DNA of 64,000 bases from Megachile rotundata (GCF_050947335.1 NC_134984.1:13621926-13685925); one strand, 5' to 3'; numbered from the stretch's first letter, positions 12,246 to 25,579 are shown. Notes: generated by a model not told the origin, from the sequence alone. Numbers and translations: made by a program.

Positions 12246-13600
12246 CGATATCTAAATAATACATAAAATAAATTCTACCTAATTTTACAAAAATCATTGC
12301 AATTTTTGTTACGTTTTCATTATTTAAACTTGTAAAGAATAAGAGAAATATTTGATGTAATAAAAATAGGTAGTAAGAAAAACAATTAACATTTGTTTTA
12401 ATGACATTTCCTTAAAAACGTGACGGATTACCCAGTTTTTCCGTGAGACACATGTTGTAAAACTCCTATAACGTACTGACTCTTCAGACACGAAACAGAA
12501 CGGCTTAACTTTGCCGGTGATTATTACAAGGCTCTAATTTCATCCTTGTTTTTTTAGGGTCGTAAAGGAAACCGGTTATGTCCAACTGGAGTATACAAAA
12601 AAAGAAGAAATGTATGTATTTACTACGACTGTACAGTATTTTGTGAAGAGTTTTCTTTTCGTGATAAAGCCTCGGGGAATCGGTTCTTAATTACCTCGTA
12701 AGCCGATCGGAATGATCGGTTCGATAAGTATGTGACCAAATCGAATTAATAACGTGATTCTCCGATAATAGTTCCGTGTAGCACGTAGTGCAATAAGGAC
12801 ATCCTGTTTGGCAATTGACAACGATCTAGTTGTGACACATTTTACAATGCACGACGCGATGATCGACAATCATAATCAAAATATTTTTAGTTCGTTTAAA
12901 AATGCACGACGTGTCATTCATTTTAATTAAAAACGTCTATTCAAATATTTATAGTGGACATGTATCGATACATATAGTTAAATACAGTTGTGTCAAAACT
13001 AGAAATGCAAATTTTTATTGTAATATTAATTCAAAGAGGAAACTAGAAAATATTCGAGTCAAAAATCTACTACACATGACTTTACATCGATTTTACTTTT
13101 GCACAAATTTTAAAAACACACGTTTAATAATTCTCATTTTGTTAAAAGTTTTATTACACAAAAATGGTAAATAACTTGAAGGATCAATATCCCCAGTGAA
13201 TTAAAAACAGAAAAAATGAATTGAAAAAATATTTATGGGTTTCTGCAATGAGCCAATATTTATGTCTCCATGAAATACTCATAAGTAGAATATGTTTTAT
13301 GGCGAAATAAGGAGTATAAAGTTACAACGAACGGTCCAGTAATACAGAAACGTAACTGTGTCGATTGATGAGATAATGTATGCATACATATCCGGCAATA
13401 TAACATCTGGTATACATATAACTCGTCGTTTACGCACTTCTTCGACACGTACGAGCGGAAAAAGGGGACGTTGATCGATTATGATTCATTATCCCAGCTA
13501 GAGCACATGGTCAAAATAAATTTCGGTAATTCCTAGGGTGAAGTGTGTATATCAAGGTGCAACGTATGAGGACGCGTATGAAGATCTGAAAGTTTTTAAA
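12246..13600. other. Intergenic DNA, no gene seen
   Basis: This is unique sequence with short open frames only. A single CCGGCAATATAACATCTGG word at about 13,392 resembles the upstream satellite subunit. Confidence 0.4.
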
Positions 13601-13609
13601 TTCAGGAAT

Positions 13610-14530
13610 GTTTGCATTCAAAAATTTCTAAATTTTCTAGTTGCTTAATTTTCAAATTTTCTTAATTTTTAATTTTTATATTTTCAAATTATTAAATTTA
13701 GAAATTCCTAGATTTCTACAGATTAATATTTTCAAAATTTTAGGCAGTGGAATCCCTAGATTTTTCATTTTTTGGATTCAGAAATTTCTAGATTCCCAAA
13801 TTCCTAGATTTCCAAGTTACTAGAGTCCCAAATCCCTAGATACCCAAATTCCAAGCTTCCCAATTCCCTAGATACCCAAATTCCAAGCTTCCCAATTCCC
13901 TAGATTCCGAAATTACTAGATTCCCAAATTCCAAGCTTCCCAAATCCCTAGATTCCCAAATTACTAGATTCTCAAATCCCTAGATTGCCAAATTCCAAGC
14001 TTCCCAAATCCCTAGATTCCCAAATCCCTATATTGCCAAATTCCAAGATTCCCAAATTCCAAGCTTCCCAAATTACTAGATTCTCAAATCCCTAGATTGC
14101 CAAATTCCAAGATTCCCAAATTCCAAGCTTCCCAAATCCCTAGATTCCCAAATCCCTAGACCCCAGAATTACCATTTCCCCAAATGATTAGATCCCATAA
14201 TTACTATATTCTCAAATTTCTCTATCATCCAAATTTCTAGATTTCCAAATCTCTACATCCTCAAATCCCTAGATTCTCAAATTTCTATCGCCCCAAATTT
14301 CTGCGTCCAAAAATCCCGGTCAAAAATCCCTAGACCCTCAATTTCAATCCTTCTAAATTCCCAAGTTCAAGAATCCCTAAAACTAAAAATTCCTTTCAAG
14401 AAATTCCCTAGATTTCCAAACCTCAGATCCACAATTTTCATCTCCCTAAATTTCGATCTCCAATAATCACTAGACCTAACAATACCTAGCAAAAATTTCC
14501 CTAAATCTCCAAATTCCTAGACAAATCCTC
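13610..14530. repeat. AAATCCCTAGATTCCC-type tandem array
   Basis: Imperfect units such as CCCAAATCCCTAGATT and CCCAAATTCCAAGCTT repeat at roughly 16-18 bp, most regularly between 13,800 and 14,170. No coding frame is supported. Confidence 0.8.
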
Positions 14531-15330
14531 TACAAATTTGCAACTCTATAATTAATGTACATAAATGCAACTCATAAAATGTACATAACAGAAAGGTTAA
14601 AACATAAAATGATGTGCAGCAGACTTTAGTATATATTATAAAAATTTGCCCAATAAAGTACGAATTTAATAGATTAAATAAAAGTAAGGAAAAGGACAAA
14701 TGTGGTGTTTGAATATCACGAATACTTGATACGATTAACGAGAGAGTTAAGAAAATGACAAGAAAAGCAAGAAATGCGAAGGACACCGTGGATACAGGCT
14801 ATGTTTACGGTTTACATAATTCGGTATAATCTTAATTTCAATTTCGTCCTCTCTCGCGTGAGGCAACAATGGGGGATCATCAACATATATTCGTACATTA
14901 CTGGTTTTAATGAACAACATTTCAAACGATGAATTCATCGAATCGATCTTGCTTCACGTATCTACTTCCTTTTACACCTAGTAATGGGCTATAAAACGCT
15001 CTGAATCGCGTCGAATATAAATACCACCCTGTTCAACAAGTTTCAGGACAAGTTAATTTGAAAAAAGGCAGAAAAATGTCGTATCATTCCTTTTCTTAAG
15101 CTGGGACCAGCTGTTGTTAACGTTCAGTGTCATCGGATGAGTGTGTTGTAAAACAAGATTAGAACAAACTGTGGTTTTCATCGTGTCGAGAGAGAGCAAG
15201 AAAAATTGGCGTAGAAATTTTTTGCAAAAAAAAGTTGATTGATCTAAGATCGAGATATCGTTGAATCCTTTCCAGGAAAAGTGTTCATTAGTGTTTGGAA
15301 TGAAGACATTATTATTGCATTATTACGACG
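14531..15330. other. Complex intergenic sequence with TATA-like motifs
   Basis: TATAAAA near 14,990 and TATAAATA near 15,017 are followed within 60 bp by an ATG that opens only a 7-codon frame. They could be an unassigned promoter, but no exon can be linked to them. TATA-like strings are common in DNA this AT-rich. Confidence 0.25.
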
Positions 15331-15339
15331 TGAAATGAA

Positions 15340-15765
15340 ATGGGATTAGAAACTGGATAAATAATTGCTGAGTAAGTAAGAAACTGGATAAGTGACTGCT
15401 AGATAAATAAAATGCTACATGCATTATTGCGTGATAAATAAGAAAATAGATAAACAACTGATAGAGAAACAAGAAGTCTTATAAATAACTGCTAAGTAAA
15501 TAAGGAATCAGATGAATAAATATTATGTAAATATGAGGCTAGATAAATAACCACTAAATAAATCAGAAACCAGATAAACTTCTAGACAAATAAGAAACCA
15601 GCTAAACAACTGCTAAATACAAAAGCAACCTTGTAAATAACTGCTAGATGAATAAGAAACCAGATAAATAACTACTACATATATGAAGCTAGATAAATAA
15701 CCACTAAATAAATAAGAAGTCAGATAAATAACTGCTTGATTAATAAAATACTATATGGATGTTCT
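15340..15765. repeat. AGATAAATAACTGCTAGATAAAT-like array
   Basis: The phrases AATAAGAAACCAGATAAATA and ACTGCTAGATAAATAA alternate about every 30-35 bp with many changes. Purely repetitive. Confidence 0.7.
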
Positions 15766-16200
15766 AAGTACCCAAAATTCCAACATCACACAGTCTTAAA
15801 ATTCTAATGTCCCAAGGTACAAAAATTACGAAATTTCAAAGCACCAAAACCTTAAAATTTTGAAATTCCAATGTACTGAAAATCCAAACAACAGAGTTAA
15901 AAAATCTTAAAATGCTAAAAATCCAAAATTCCAAAATTTCAATTCTACTAAAACCTTCCAAAATGTCGAAGTCCTAAAGGGCTGAAATTTTAACAAAATT
16001 TCAATGTACTAAAATCCCAAAATTCTAAAAATTAAAAACCTCAAAGTCCCAGTGTCCTAAAGCGCGGCAATTTAATTATACCAAACTCTCAAAATTAATA
16101 AACTGCAAACCATAAAATTCTCAGAGCGCAGCAAATTAAAAAATCCAGGAATTTTTAAACCAAAATTTCCAAAGATTCCAAGAGTTCCGATATTCTAATA
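15766..16200. repeat. Degenerate AAAATTCCAAAATCC low-complexity array
   Basis: Loose repetition of CCAAAATTCC- and CTAAAATCC-like words with no clear period. It follows the previous array directly. Confidence 0.5.
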
Positions 16201-18250
16201 CATAATTTCACATTATAAGCATTTTATCTCAGATAATTCCTCAGAAATCGTGGATCATATAACCTCAAAATTATCAAATAAATAAATATAAATAAGTTTG
16301 CTTCTTTGAAACTTGATGAAATAACCAAAAAATAATTATTTAAAACATGGTAGTTCATTCTACCTCAAACAGTAATCCAACGTCAGGGTATTCCGGAAGC
16401 GTAACAAAAGGCATGCGTCAAGAAAGCGCGTTAATTTAAAATTTTGCTGAAACGCCGCCGCGCAAATAATCCAAGACAAGTTATTTCTACATTTATTAAC
16501 GCTTACGCGATCGAAAGAGCTTATTTAAGATGAACATGCGAGTCCTCGCGTTGCTTCATGATCCTGACCTTTCGTTCAGAATATGTTATTACCTTCGGGA
16601 CTTATTCGTCCCAATAAAACAGCTGTGCGGTGAAATTGAAAAGCAACCGTGGTCTTCGCGCTGATGCATGATTTCATTGAAAATCCAGGAGAAAGGATAT
16701 AAATATACGAGTAATAATCGTAGTGGGATTCACAAAAACGTATAACCACGTTTCCAGCTGGAAATTACTAGATGGATTAGGATAGGCAATTTAGTACCGT
16801 TCCTTTTTTCTTTTTACGGTCAAATACGTATCACGGTTAATTCACTAAAACACGTTTCGAAAATTACTGGATGAATTAGGGTTAATTCGGTGAGGTTCTT
16901 GTACAGGTTACGGTTTTAGAATTCTGTTATGTCAAAGACTGGATGGTTCATTATGTCGCAACACTTTCTAACGTGTTGTTGAAATTTTGCTTCGTAAATT
17001 AATTACGAGGTAGATATAAGAAAGAAATTTTTAACTCTTCAATATTTTATTGTCGAGAAGAAATACTGCTCTGTAAATTTATTTCAGGGAGGATATGTGC
17101 GAAACAGATTTTTTGTTCATATTTTTAGAAAATATTTTATCAGTGTTTGATCGAGTAATTTTTTAACAGAAGAATCTGGTTTTTAACTTCGACAAGAAAT
17201 ATAAATTGACATTGGTTTGTACGGAAAGAATTGTTTGTGAAATACAATGATTTTCAACGAATAATACGGAGACAGAATTGCATACGTTAGAGTTCTATGA
17301 ATTATACAAACGAGCTTGATCGAGCGAATCTACGATTACAATTTATCAATGCTTATCGTACATCGATCAGTGGTGACCTTCGATTAGTAAGATTTATGCA
17401 CTGTCGATCCTCGAATCGGATTCACTTGAACGATCAGGAAGAAGAGGACTCAAGGTTAAAGATCTCGTGGGGTACGATTACCTGTGCGAAGGGATCGAAT
17501 CCGATCGATCAGTAGCATACCATTCGTAGGACAAAAAACGTATCGTGCATCGATTCTATGGGCGAATAATAATTAATCTCAATTTCTTTAACATTTTTTG
17601 ACGGTGGATGCACAAGAAGAAATAACGATCCATTTTGCGATTAATAATTAATATCTTTAATTATCTACGATGTATTTTTAATACTTCAAATTACTCATTT
17701 TATTTTCAAGAATTGTGATGTGACGTCACTGAATCATTGCGTAAAATTTTCAATGTTGAATATTAAAAATCAGAATTTGAACTATTTTGTGTATAATAGG
17801 AATTTTTTTAGAAAGATTTTATGTTTATAAAGTAAAACAAAAATATAATTATAAATTTGTAAATTATATAATTATACTTTTATTTAATAAAGGTAAGGTT
17901 TGTTCATAAAAATATGGCTTTGTATTTTTTGAATGAAAAGTGTAAAATTATATAACTTTAATGAAAAAGGTAATAACAGCTTGATGATGATTAATTTTTA
18001 ATTTATTCCATTTTCATTCGATGTCTATTACTAATGTATTCCATTAGATTTGTAATTTCATTGTTCTCAATCGATTACAACAACACAAGACGTAATAATC
18101 ATGCAAATTTGCAAAATGACATAATGTACCTGACAAATATTCAATGTTAAATATTTAACATATTCAATATTTTAACGTTGAATACAGCATTCCTTAACAC
18201 TGCATTTCATGTAATTTTTTCTTCTTAATTACTATTGTAAAATGAATAAA
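16201..18250. other. Intergenic DNA, no gene assigned
   Basis: 16,370-16,790 is complex and comparatively GC-rich. A 72-aa frame at 17,297-17,515 has no matching exon neighbours. The remainder is AT-rich unique sequence. Some conserved non-coding sequence is possible but cannot be shown from one genome. Confidence 0.35.
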
Positions 18251-18259
18251 ATAAATGAT

Positions 18260-18905
18260 ATACATAAATACTGCAAATATGCAGTATTAAATATTATACA
18301 AGCTTTTAATGTTTTTCATACAGTATTTTACTGTATTAAAGCATTTTGTACGGCACAATATAATTAATTTTCTATATCATTTTAAATGAATTTTTATTTC
18401 TCTCATAATTACAGAATGAAAGAATAATTTTAGGTAATAAAATAATTTAATATTTTGATACTAGCTTTTCTATTATAATATTTTTTATACAATATTTACT
18501 ACATTGCAATATATTGTTAATACAATATTATATAACATTACAATATCCTTGTTATAATATTTTACAATACTGTAGCATTTTATATGCAATATTTCACAAT
18601 GTTATAATATTTTTAATACAATATCTTAATTCTTAATACAGTATTAAAATATTTTTGATAGAATATTTTACAATACTGTAATATTTTTTATGCAACATTA
18701 CAATGTTATGATATTCTTAATACAATATTATAATATTTCATATAGAATATCTTACAACATTAAAACATTCTATATACAATATTTTCCCATCTTTCAACAT
18801 TGTTAACACAATATCTCACAACCGTACAACATTTTTAATGCAACTCACAGTCTCACATTTTTGATGCAATAACAATCTTAAATTTTTCATAAATCTTACA
18901 ATATT
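18260..18905. repeat. ACAATATT/AATATTGT-rich array
   Basis: ACAATATTTTACAATA- and ATTGTAATATTTTTTA-like words recur many times. As ACAATATT is the complement of AATATTGT, the region is full of short inverted repeats and could form hairpins. Confidence 0.6.
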
Positions 18906-19215
18906 TGTTACACAAAAAATTTTCCAAAATTAAACTATCATCACCAACATGTCTATCAACGAAAACCCTGTATCCCGTCCTTCAAGTCTCCCCGAAATTA
19001 ACCCGCACCGAATATAAGAATGAAAACCGATGCAGCCGAATTTCAGGTCAGATTTACCGGTGTATTTCTAAGAAATCAGCAATAACGTCGGATCTCGTCT
19101 GCGATTGCCGAAAGTAAAGGAAGATTTGACTTTTTGCTCCGATATTAACGGAACGGCGTTAACCCTGAGGGGCCTTTCTGTGGCGGACTGCTGAAGGGGT
19201 AGAGGGGACCGTACA

Positions 19216-19251
19216 TATAAAGGAGAGAGCCCCGTGCTCTGGGGGCTCAGT
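19216..19251 (+). promoter_or_regulatory. TATA box and TCAGT initiator of the 281-aa secreted gene
   Basis: TATAAA is at 19,216-19,221 and the arthropod initiator pentamer TCAGT at 19,247-19,251, with the expected ~31-bp spacing. The start codon at 19,263 leaves a 5' UTR of only about 14 nt. Between the two elements lies an inverted repeat, GAGCCCC (19,227-19,233) with GGGGCTC (19,242-19,248). Confidence 0.75.
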
Positions 19252-19262
19252 ACCGTTCAAAG

Positions 19263-22200
19263 ATGCAGGTTGCTGAGATAATACGTGGTACCAGGGCTAC
19301 CTACGAACTTGTGTTTCTCGTATATCTTTCTGTCGCTTATGTCCGTGAGTAAAATTTTTGAAACTCCCGCGTAAACGATCCATATGCTCCATGGTGCTCC
19401 TCTGTATTTTTCGAATGGTGCAAGTGTTTACGTGAAAATCATCTTCTGTCAAGTTCGTGCTTCTTGTGATCGATGATCCTCGAAGGGAAGTGCTTCATTC
19501 TTCAAAATTAAACGAAAATTTTCTGATGAAACGAATTCTGTTCATCGAAGATGTAAAGAATAGTACTCGATCACATTCGTCAAATTTTTCGATGATTCAT
19601 TTCTTGAACTGTGAACTTTTCGTGTCATTTTTTGAAAAGAGTGAGAATTTAAATAGGTTTCGAGGCAGAATGGCCTGGCATTGAGTAATAAAATTATCCT
19701 CGAGAGTTATCCGGTTTAAAATAAAAGTGAAGGAAAGTCCGATACGGATAGTTATTAATTATCGAGTGGCAACGAAGTGTCAGAAAATAAAAGCGAGGAG
19801 TAAATTGAAAATTGTACTTCAATATGGGACATAGAATATTTGATCAGTAAAATAATTTTTTAGCTTTTTTCTAACTTTAGTGTTGATTCTATTGACATAG
19901 AATTCTGTGTTGATTTTATTATCTTAATTGGCATAATTAACTGCTTATTTTTTATACAATGAACAATTGTAAATAACTATTCAAGACTACTCTGTAAAAC
20001 AACAACATAAATGAGTTAATTATTACTGCGTTCAAATTAGCGATTATTTCGATCAATAAATTTTATCGTACTCCGTAATACACCTGCAAGTTAATATACA
20101 AGATTATCGAATAATTACAGTAATTATTTTTGCACAGTGTTAATTACAGTAATAAATATATCTAACGAACGATGTTTATTAAGTAAAATGTTGCATATTT
20201 TTGCACAACTTGTCGCACATTTAATTAAGCTCCAATTAATTTATAGCAACAGGAATGTGCCATAACTGGAAATGCATATTTATCGTTCGCGTAATAGTCA
20301 ACGCAAGTTCAAATTTAATTTAATCACTAAATAAATTCTAATTTCTTTTAGATTCGTTACCACTTCAAGTTTTACCAAGTATCCCGGGTTATATTCCGGT
20401 TTATATAAGACATGGTGATCAGCCATTGGAAGAAATAAATCCTGCATTAGCAGAGGCATTCCACGAAGGATCGAGTTTATCTAAGGTGACCCAATTCATT
20501 ACAATAAATAGAACAGAAAATACGATTCTAAATTGATATTGATATGTTTGAAGTTTATATTAATTCAATACGGTGAAATTTACGCTGTATTTAAAGTAGA
20601 GATAGTTGTAATTCTAATAGCTTTATTTTGTAATAAAATTTGTTTGGTATTGAAGGTAGTATATGGTGGTTCTCGTTATATTATTATGGATTGTGGAAAT
20701 AGAATAGAAATTAGCAATATATTGAGTTGATAAGATGCCTTTGTTATGACGGCAGGAAGACGCTATTAGTGTGAAAATTTCAGATTTCAAATTTTTCTTT
20801 CCGAGTTTGCGAATTTTCAAATTTTCATTTTATCATTTTTTACGTTTCTAAATTTCTGTATAGTGAAATTTTCAAATTTCCAAATTCTCAAATTTCCTAA
20901 TTTCCTAAATTCCTAAATTCCTAATTTTCTAATTCTCCAATTCTCAAATTTTCCAATTCTCTAATTTCCTAATTCTCTAATTCCACAATTCTCTAATTCC
21001 CCATTTCTCTAATCCCCGATTCTCTAATTCCCCAATTCTCTAATTCCAAAATTCTCAAATTCCCTATTTCCCTAATTCCCCATTTCTCTAATCCCCGATT
21101 CTCTAATTCCCCAATTCTCTAATGTCCTAATTCTCTAATTCCAAAATTCTCAAATTCCCCAATTCGCTAATTCCCCATTTCTCCAATCCCCCGATTCTCT
21201 AATCCCCCGATTCTCTAATTCCCCAATTCTCTAATTCCCCAATTCCCTAATTCCCCGATTCTCTAATTCCCCATTTCTCTAATCCCCCAATTCTCTAATT
21301 CCCCATTTCCCTAATTCCCCAATTCTCTAATTTCCCAATTCCCCAATTCCCTAATTCCGTAATTCCCCAATTCCCCAATTCCCTAATTCCCCAATTCTCA
21401 AATTCCCTAATTCCCAAATTCCCAAATTCTCAAATTTCCAAATTCCAAACATTCTAATTTTTTTCATTCAAAAATTCCTCAGTCCCCATATTTCCCAAAC
21501 TCCCCAACTTCCTCAATCCACAAACCCCAAAAATTCCCAAATTTCTAAACTCCTACCCATCTAAATTTGCACCTTCCAAAATTTCTAAAATTTCCAAATT
21601 CAAAGTGGCAATATAACGAGAGTCTACTGTAACCCTATTCCAAATTAATTGAATTTAACATTTAATTATATTAAATTAGACAGAATGTTAATCAATTAAA
21701 TTTGCATCTGTATTAATAAATTTCTTCAATTTAATAACAGTAAATTAACCTAAACATCTCGAATTACCACTTAACTGTTCATTATTCTATCATATTAATC
21801 ATTTTAATCATACATACTTTTAAAACTATAAATCATCTTCTCTACTGTATAATTATTTCCTTTAGATACATTTCAGTTTATCATTTACACGTATCTTGAG
21901 ATAACATTAACAAATTTTAAAACCAGTTTTCTCCGGCAACCGGCTAAATGTGTCAACGTCATCTTGCAGAGTATTAACTTAGATAATATTTCTGGTCCCG
22001 AGGAGATCAATCCCGTCGAAGATGAGACGTATAAATATGATATTTACCCGTTACATATTAGGCAAGTGAATAATCATTTCTCTGCTAATGATGAGGATGA
22101 TAAAAAGTCGGTCGAAGCGAATGCGAAGACGGAAACATTAAAGCATGCCAGCAATGTGGAGAAAAAAAGTCGTGAAGAGAAATCTAGGCGGAAAGGAGCT

Positions 22201-24298
22201 TCGAAACCGGTGGTCAAAGTATGATTTTATTATTATTTAACATATTTCTATACAACTCGCTTACTGAGAAGGTTCTATTTAAATTAATAAACAAGTTTAT
22301 TTTTTAAAAAATATATAAACGTGTCTGAAAATGTATCTAGGTCTAAAATAATGTAAAAAGTGAATAATAAAATAATAATAAAAAAAGTACAAAATAAAAT
22401 CATATTGAAAAAGAGAATAAAAAATAAAATAATAAAAAGACAGAAAAAGTAACATAGTGATAAAAAGAAATACAGAATAAAATAGTAATGAAAGAAAATA
22501 AAAAATAAAATAATGGCAAAAAGAAATAAAAAATGAAATAACACTACAAAAATTAAAAATAAAATAAAATATGATATATAAAATATAAAAAATATCAGTC
22601 TATTTTATATATGTTTGTTGTTTAATACATTTGCGAAAGAACATAAAAAAATTAATATTTAATGTTCAAAATTCTTTTGCTTGCACTATCAAAATTTCCT
22701 TAGTAAAAATGGCGATGTAGGAAAAATGGCGATGTAAGAAAAATGGCGATTTAGGAAGAATGGCGACATACAAAATGGTTCTATCGCTCCAATACCCAAT
22801 AACAAACAAATTTACATAAAAATATTATGTCTACAGTAATGAAAGAATTATCACAATCTTGCGATAAACAAAATAGATGACCAATAAAACTTTGCATTTC
22901 TCTCCAACAATTTTTTACAGAACACACGGTTTGAAGGTTAGCATAATGTTAAATGCCTCAAACCATACGTGTTGTTTTAGAAATGACATTGATTGTTAAT
23001 CGATAATTTCATTGACGAAGGTAGATATTTTATCACGAGAATAGTATGCATAATGACGATGAACAATGTGATAGTACCAAGAAATATCATCGTCACTTCC
23101 AATACACCGTCTTCGCTACTTTCAATCGATGGTTAATCTGAAGAAGAAATCGATGACTCACAAAAATTACATAGTCTTTAACTTGCCGTATCATAATGTA
23201 TTAATAACGACAAGTTAACGTCTTCGACTATCATTTTTCATCGGTTCATAAACTGACTAACTTGACGGGAAGAAATTATATTCGTACGTGCATAAATTAA
23301 AATATTTATATATGCGTAAATGGGAAATTCTTAATAACAGTACTGCTAAAAATAATATTTTCAATTGAATTACTAAAAATTTAATTACAGAGATAAATAT
23401 TTGAAGCTTGACTAAAAAGTGTGTCTTTTTTGCTGTGTAATATAAACTTGATAATTTTCAAGATATTATAAAATAAATAGGAATATTCAAAACAGAAAAT
23501 CTATTGCTAAGTGAATTTTTATGAAAATAATTCAAGAAACTACATAGATAACTCTCATAATAATTTTCATACTGAAAATTGCATGTACAGGGAGAGAATA
23601 AAATAAAAACTAAAAGTTCATAAAAACATTAAGAATTTATAAATATTTTATAAAATATATTATAATTTTTAACACTAAATAATTATAATTTTGTAAAAAT
23701 ACATACCTTTCTTTTAGTTCTGGAATTGCTACAAAATATATTACATTATTATTTTCTGTCCTTCTAATATGACCCTTATTTGTTAATTTTATGTTAAAAA
23801 TTGAGCAAATCAATAAAGGGTCAAAATAATGATTCAATCATTAAAAAAATGTGATTTTACAATACACAATCGAAACAAAAGAATATGAAAGTCTTAATTT
23901 ATTATTTTATATTCAAGGTTAATCCACTGACCGAAGAGAAGAAAGAGACCCTGGAGAAATTGCAAATCGATGTTAGAAAAAGTGAAGAGCTCAATTCGGA
24001 CCTGCACGAACGATTGCAAACAGATGAAATTAATCGCAATACTAACGAAGAAATTTTTAAACAGCATATAGAAGTTGATCCAACCGCCAATTATTCAATT
24101 CAACCTGACCCCTCTCCAATTAAAGATGTCGACAAGGATGCTCCAGCATCCACGCTCTCCAACGAAGAAATGCCCGTTAAAAATCAACGTCAGCCGAATG
24201 TTTTATCCAACGTTCAAAAATTACTGCCACCGCCGATGTTTCTCAAAGCAGACGAAGAACGAACGGAAAAACAATCGTTGAATGACAAATCAAAATAA
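19263..24298 (+). CDS. Secreted charged orphan protein, four exons, 281 aa
   Basis: Exons 19,263-19,344, 20,352-20,485, 21,970-22,218 and 23,918-24,298 join in frame with GT-AG introns (phases 1, 0, 0). Residues 1-28 look like a signal sequence with a long N-region and a hydrophobic core at about 15-27 (ELVFLVYLSVAYV). The mature part starts with a Pro-rich segment (SLPLQVLPSIPGYIPVYI). It then becomes strongly charged: acidic with EDETYKYDIY at 89-98, a Lys/Arg/Glu-rich stretch at ~130-155, and a probable amphipathic or coiled segment at ~158-190 (LTEEKKETLEKLQID). The tail is Pro/Asp-rich. There are no cysteines after the signal region. I do not recognise a family. The introns carry large repeat arrays. 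Confidence 0.8.
20860..21600. repeat. AATTCCCCAATTCTCT tandem array in intron 2
   Basis: Dense repetition of CTAATTCCCCAATTCT and CTAATTCCCCATTTCT, with a short period of about 8-10 bp. It sits inside intron 2 of the 281-aa secreted gene and stops just before a transposon-end-like sequence at 21,606. Confidence 0.8.
21606..21632 (+). mobile_element. Single terminal repeat of a TA-target DNA transposon
   Basis: The sequence GGCAATATAACGAGAGTC continues through TACTG to a TA. The same 25 bases occur at 32,031-32,055. Read in reverse it starts CAGTAGACTCTCG, which resembles pogo/Tigger-type ends in the Tc1/mariner superfamily. Only the end is visible; no transposase frame is present. Confidence 0.45.
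22320..22600. repeat. A-rich AAAATAAAATAATAAAAAG simple repeat
   Basis: Purine-rich, almost C-free microsatellite-like DNA in intron 3 of the 281-aa secreted gene. Confidence 0.6.
22709..22770. repeat. 17-bp tandem repeat, ~3.5 copies
   Basis: ATGGCGATGTAGGAAAA occurs as three near-perfect consecutive copies plus a partial one. It lies in intron 3 of the 281-aa secreted gene. Confidence 0.8.
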
Positions 24299-24425
24299 AG
24301 AAAACGTACACCCTTTTATAGTGAGACTTACTTGTAGTGATATGAGTAGTATACAATTTTGTGATGAATAACTTTACGAATAGACTTATCCTATTATCAA
24401 GTATTACGAATAGTTCATGAGATGC

Positions 24426-24431
24426 AATAAA
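24426..24431 (+). promoter_or_regulatory. Poly(A) signal of the 281-aa secreted gene
   Basis: AATAAA follows the stop codon by about 130 nt, in a 3' UTR without other features. Confidence 0.6.
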
Positions 24432-24754
24432 GATTTATGGAAATCGTGTTTAAAGATGGTTGGAAGAGGTACATGAGTATTTTCGAATTAGAATAATTAG
24501 AATAGAGATTCGTACGTGGAGTCTCGTTATATGGCCATATTTATAGGGAACGTTGGCTAATTGTTGTAGTGTATATTGGCACTGTTGTTATGAAATAATA
24601 TTCAGATTTGTCATTTTTTGCTGGATTTCAAGCTTTGTATATTTTTGTTCAAATTTTGATGATATCTACAATTTTTTTACCACTAAATTTTTGTATTGTT
24701 ATAATTTCTACTATTGCCAGATATACAAATTTTTATATCTTTAAATTCCCAAAT

Positions 24755-25365
24755 CAATACATTTTTAATTCCACGAATTGCTGAATTCCTAGATTCTCAA
24801 ATTTCTAAATCTCTAAATTCTCAAATTTCCAAATCCCGCAATTCCCAAATCTCAGGATTCTCAAATTCTCAAAATTCCAAATTGCAAATTCCACAATCCC
24901 TGAATAACCAAATTATTAAATTCCCAGATCTCTAAATTTCCAGGACTCTAAATCTTGAAATTCTCAAATTTCAAAATCCCTAAATTCCCCAATTCTCAAA
25001 TTCCAAAATCCCTAAATACCCAAATTATTAAATTCTCAGATCTCTAAATTTCCAGGACTCTAAATCTTGAAATTCTCAAATTTCAAAACCCCTAAAATCC
25101 TAAATTCTCAAATTTCAAAATCCCTAAATTCCCAAAGTTCAGAATTCTCAAATTCTCAAAATTCCAAATTGCAAATTCCAAAATCCCTAAATTCTCAAAC
25201 TTCCAACTCCCTAAACTCCTAAATCCCCGAATTTCTAAAACTCCCATATCCCTAAATCCCCAAATCCCTAAATCCCTAAATCCCTAAATCTCTAAATCCC
25301 CAAATCCCTAAATTCCTAAATCCCTACATCCTTAAATCCCTAAATCCCCAAATTGGCAAAACTAA
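24755..25365. repeat. AAATCCCTAAATTCTCAAATT tandem array
   Basis: Imperfect repetition of CTAAATTCTCAAATTTC and, near 25,250-25,350, a more regular CCCTAAATCCCTAAAT stretch. It lies between the 281-aa secreted gene and the minus-strand six-cysteine gene. Confidence 0.75.
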
Positions 25366-25579
25366 TCCATAAAAAAAGACTATTTCGACTTCCCAAATCC
25401 CAAGTACCCATGTACCCCATCGACAAATAAACTAGATTAATTGTATTATAAAAATAGTATATTTCTTAATTAACGATTACAAAGGCCAATGCAACTGTAA
25501 TTACAATGTTTAATATAGATATTTGTTTACCAAGTAAAATCGAAGGTAAAGCGTATTTGAACTTTCAGCAAATACTTTG

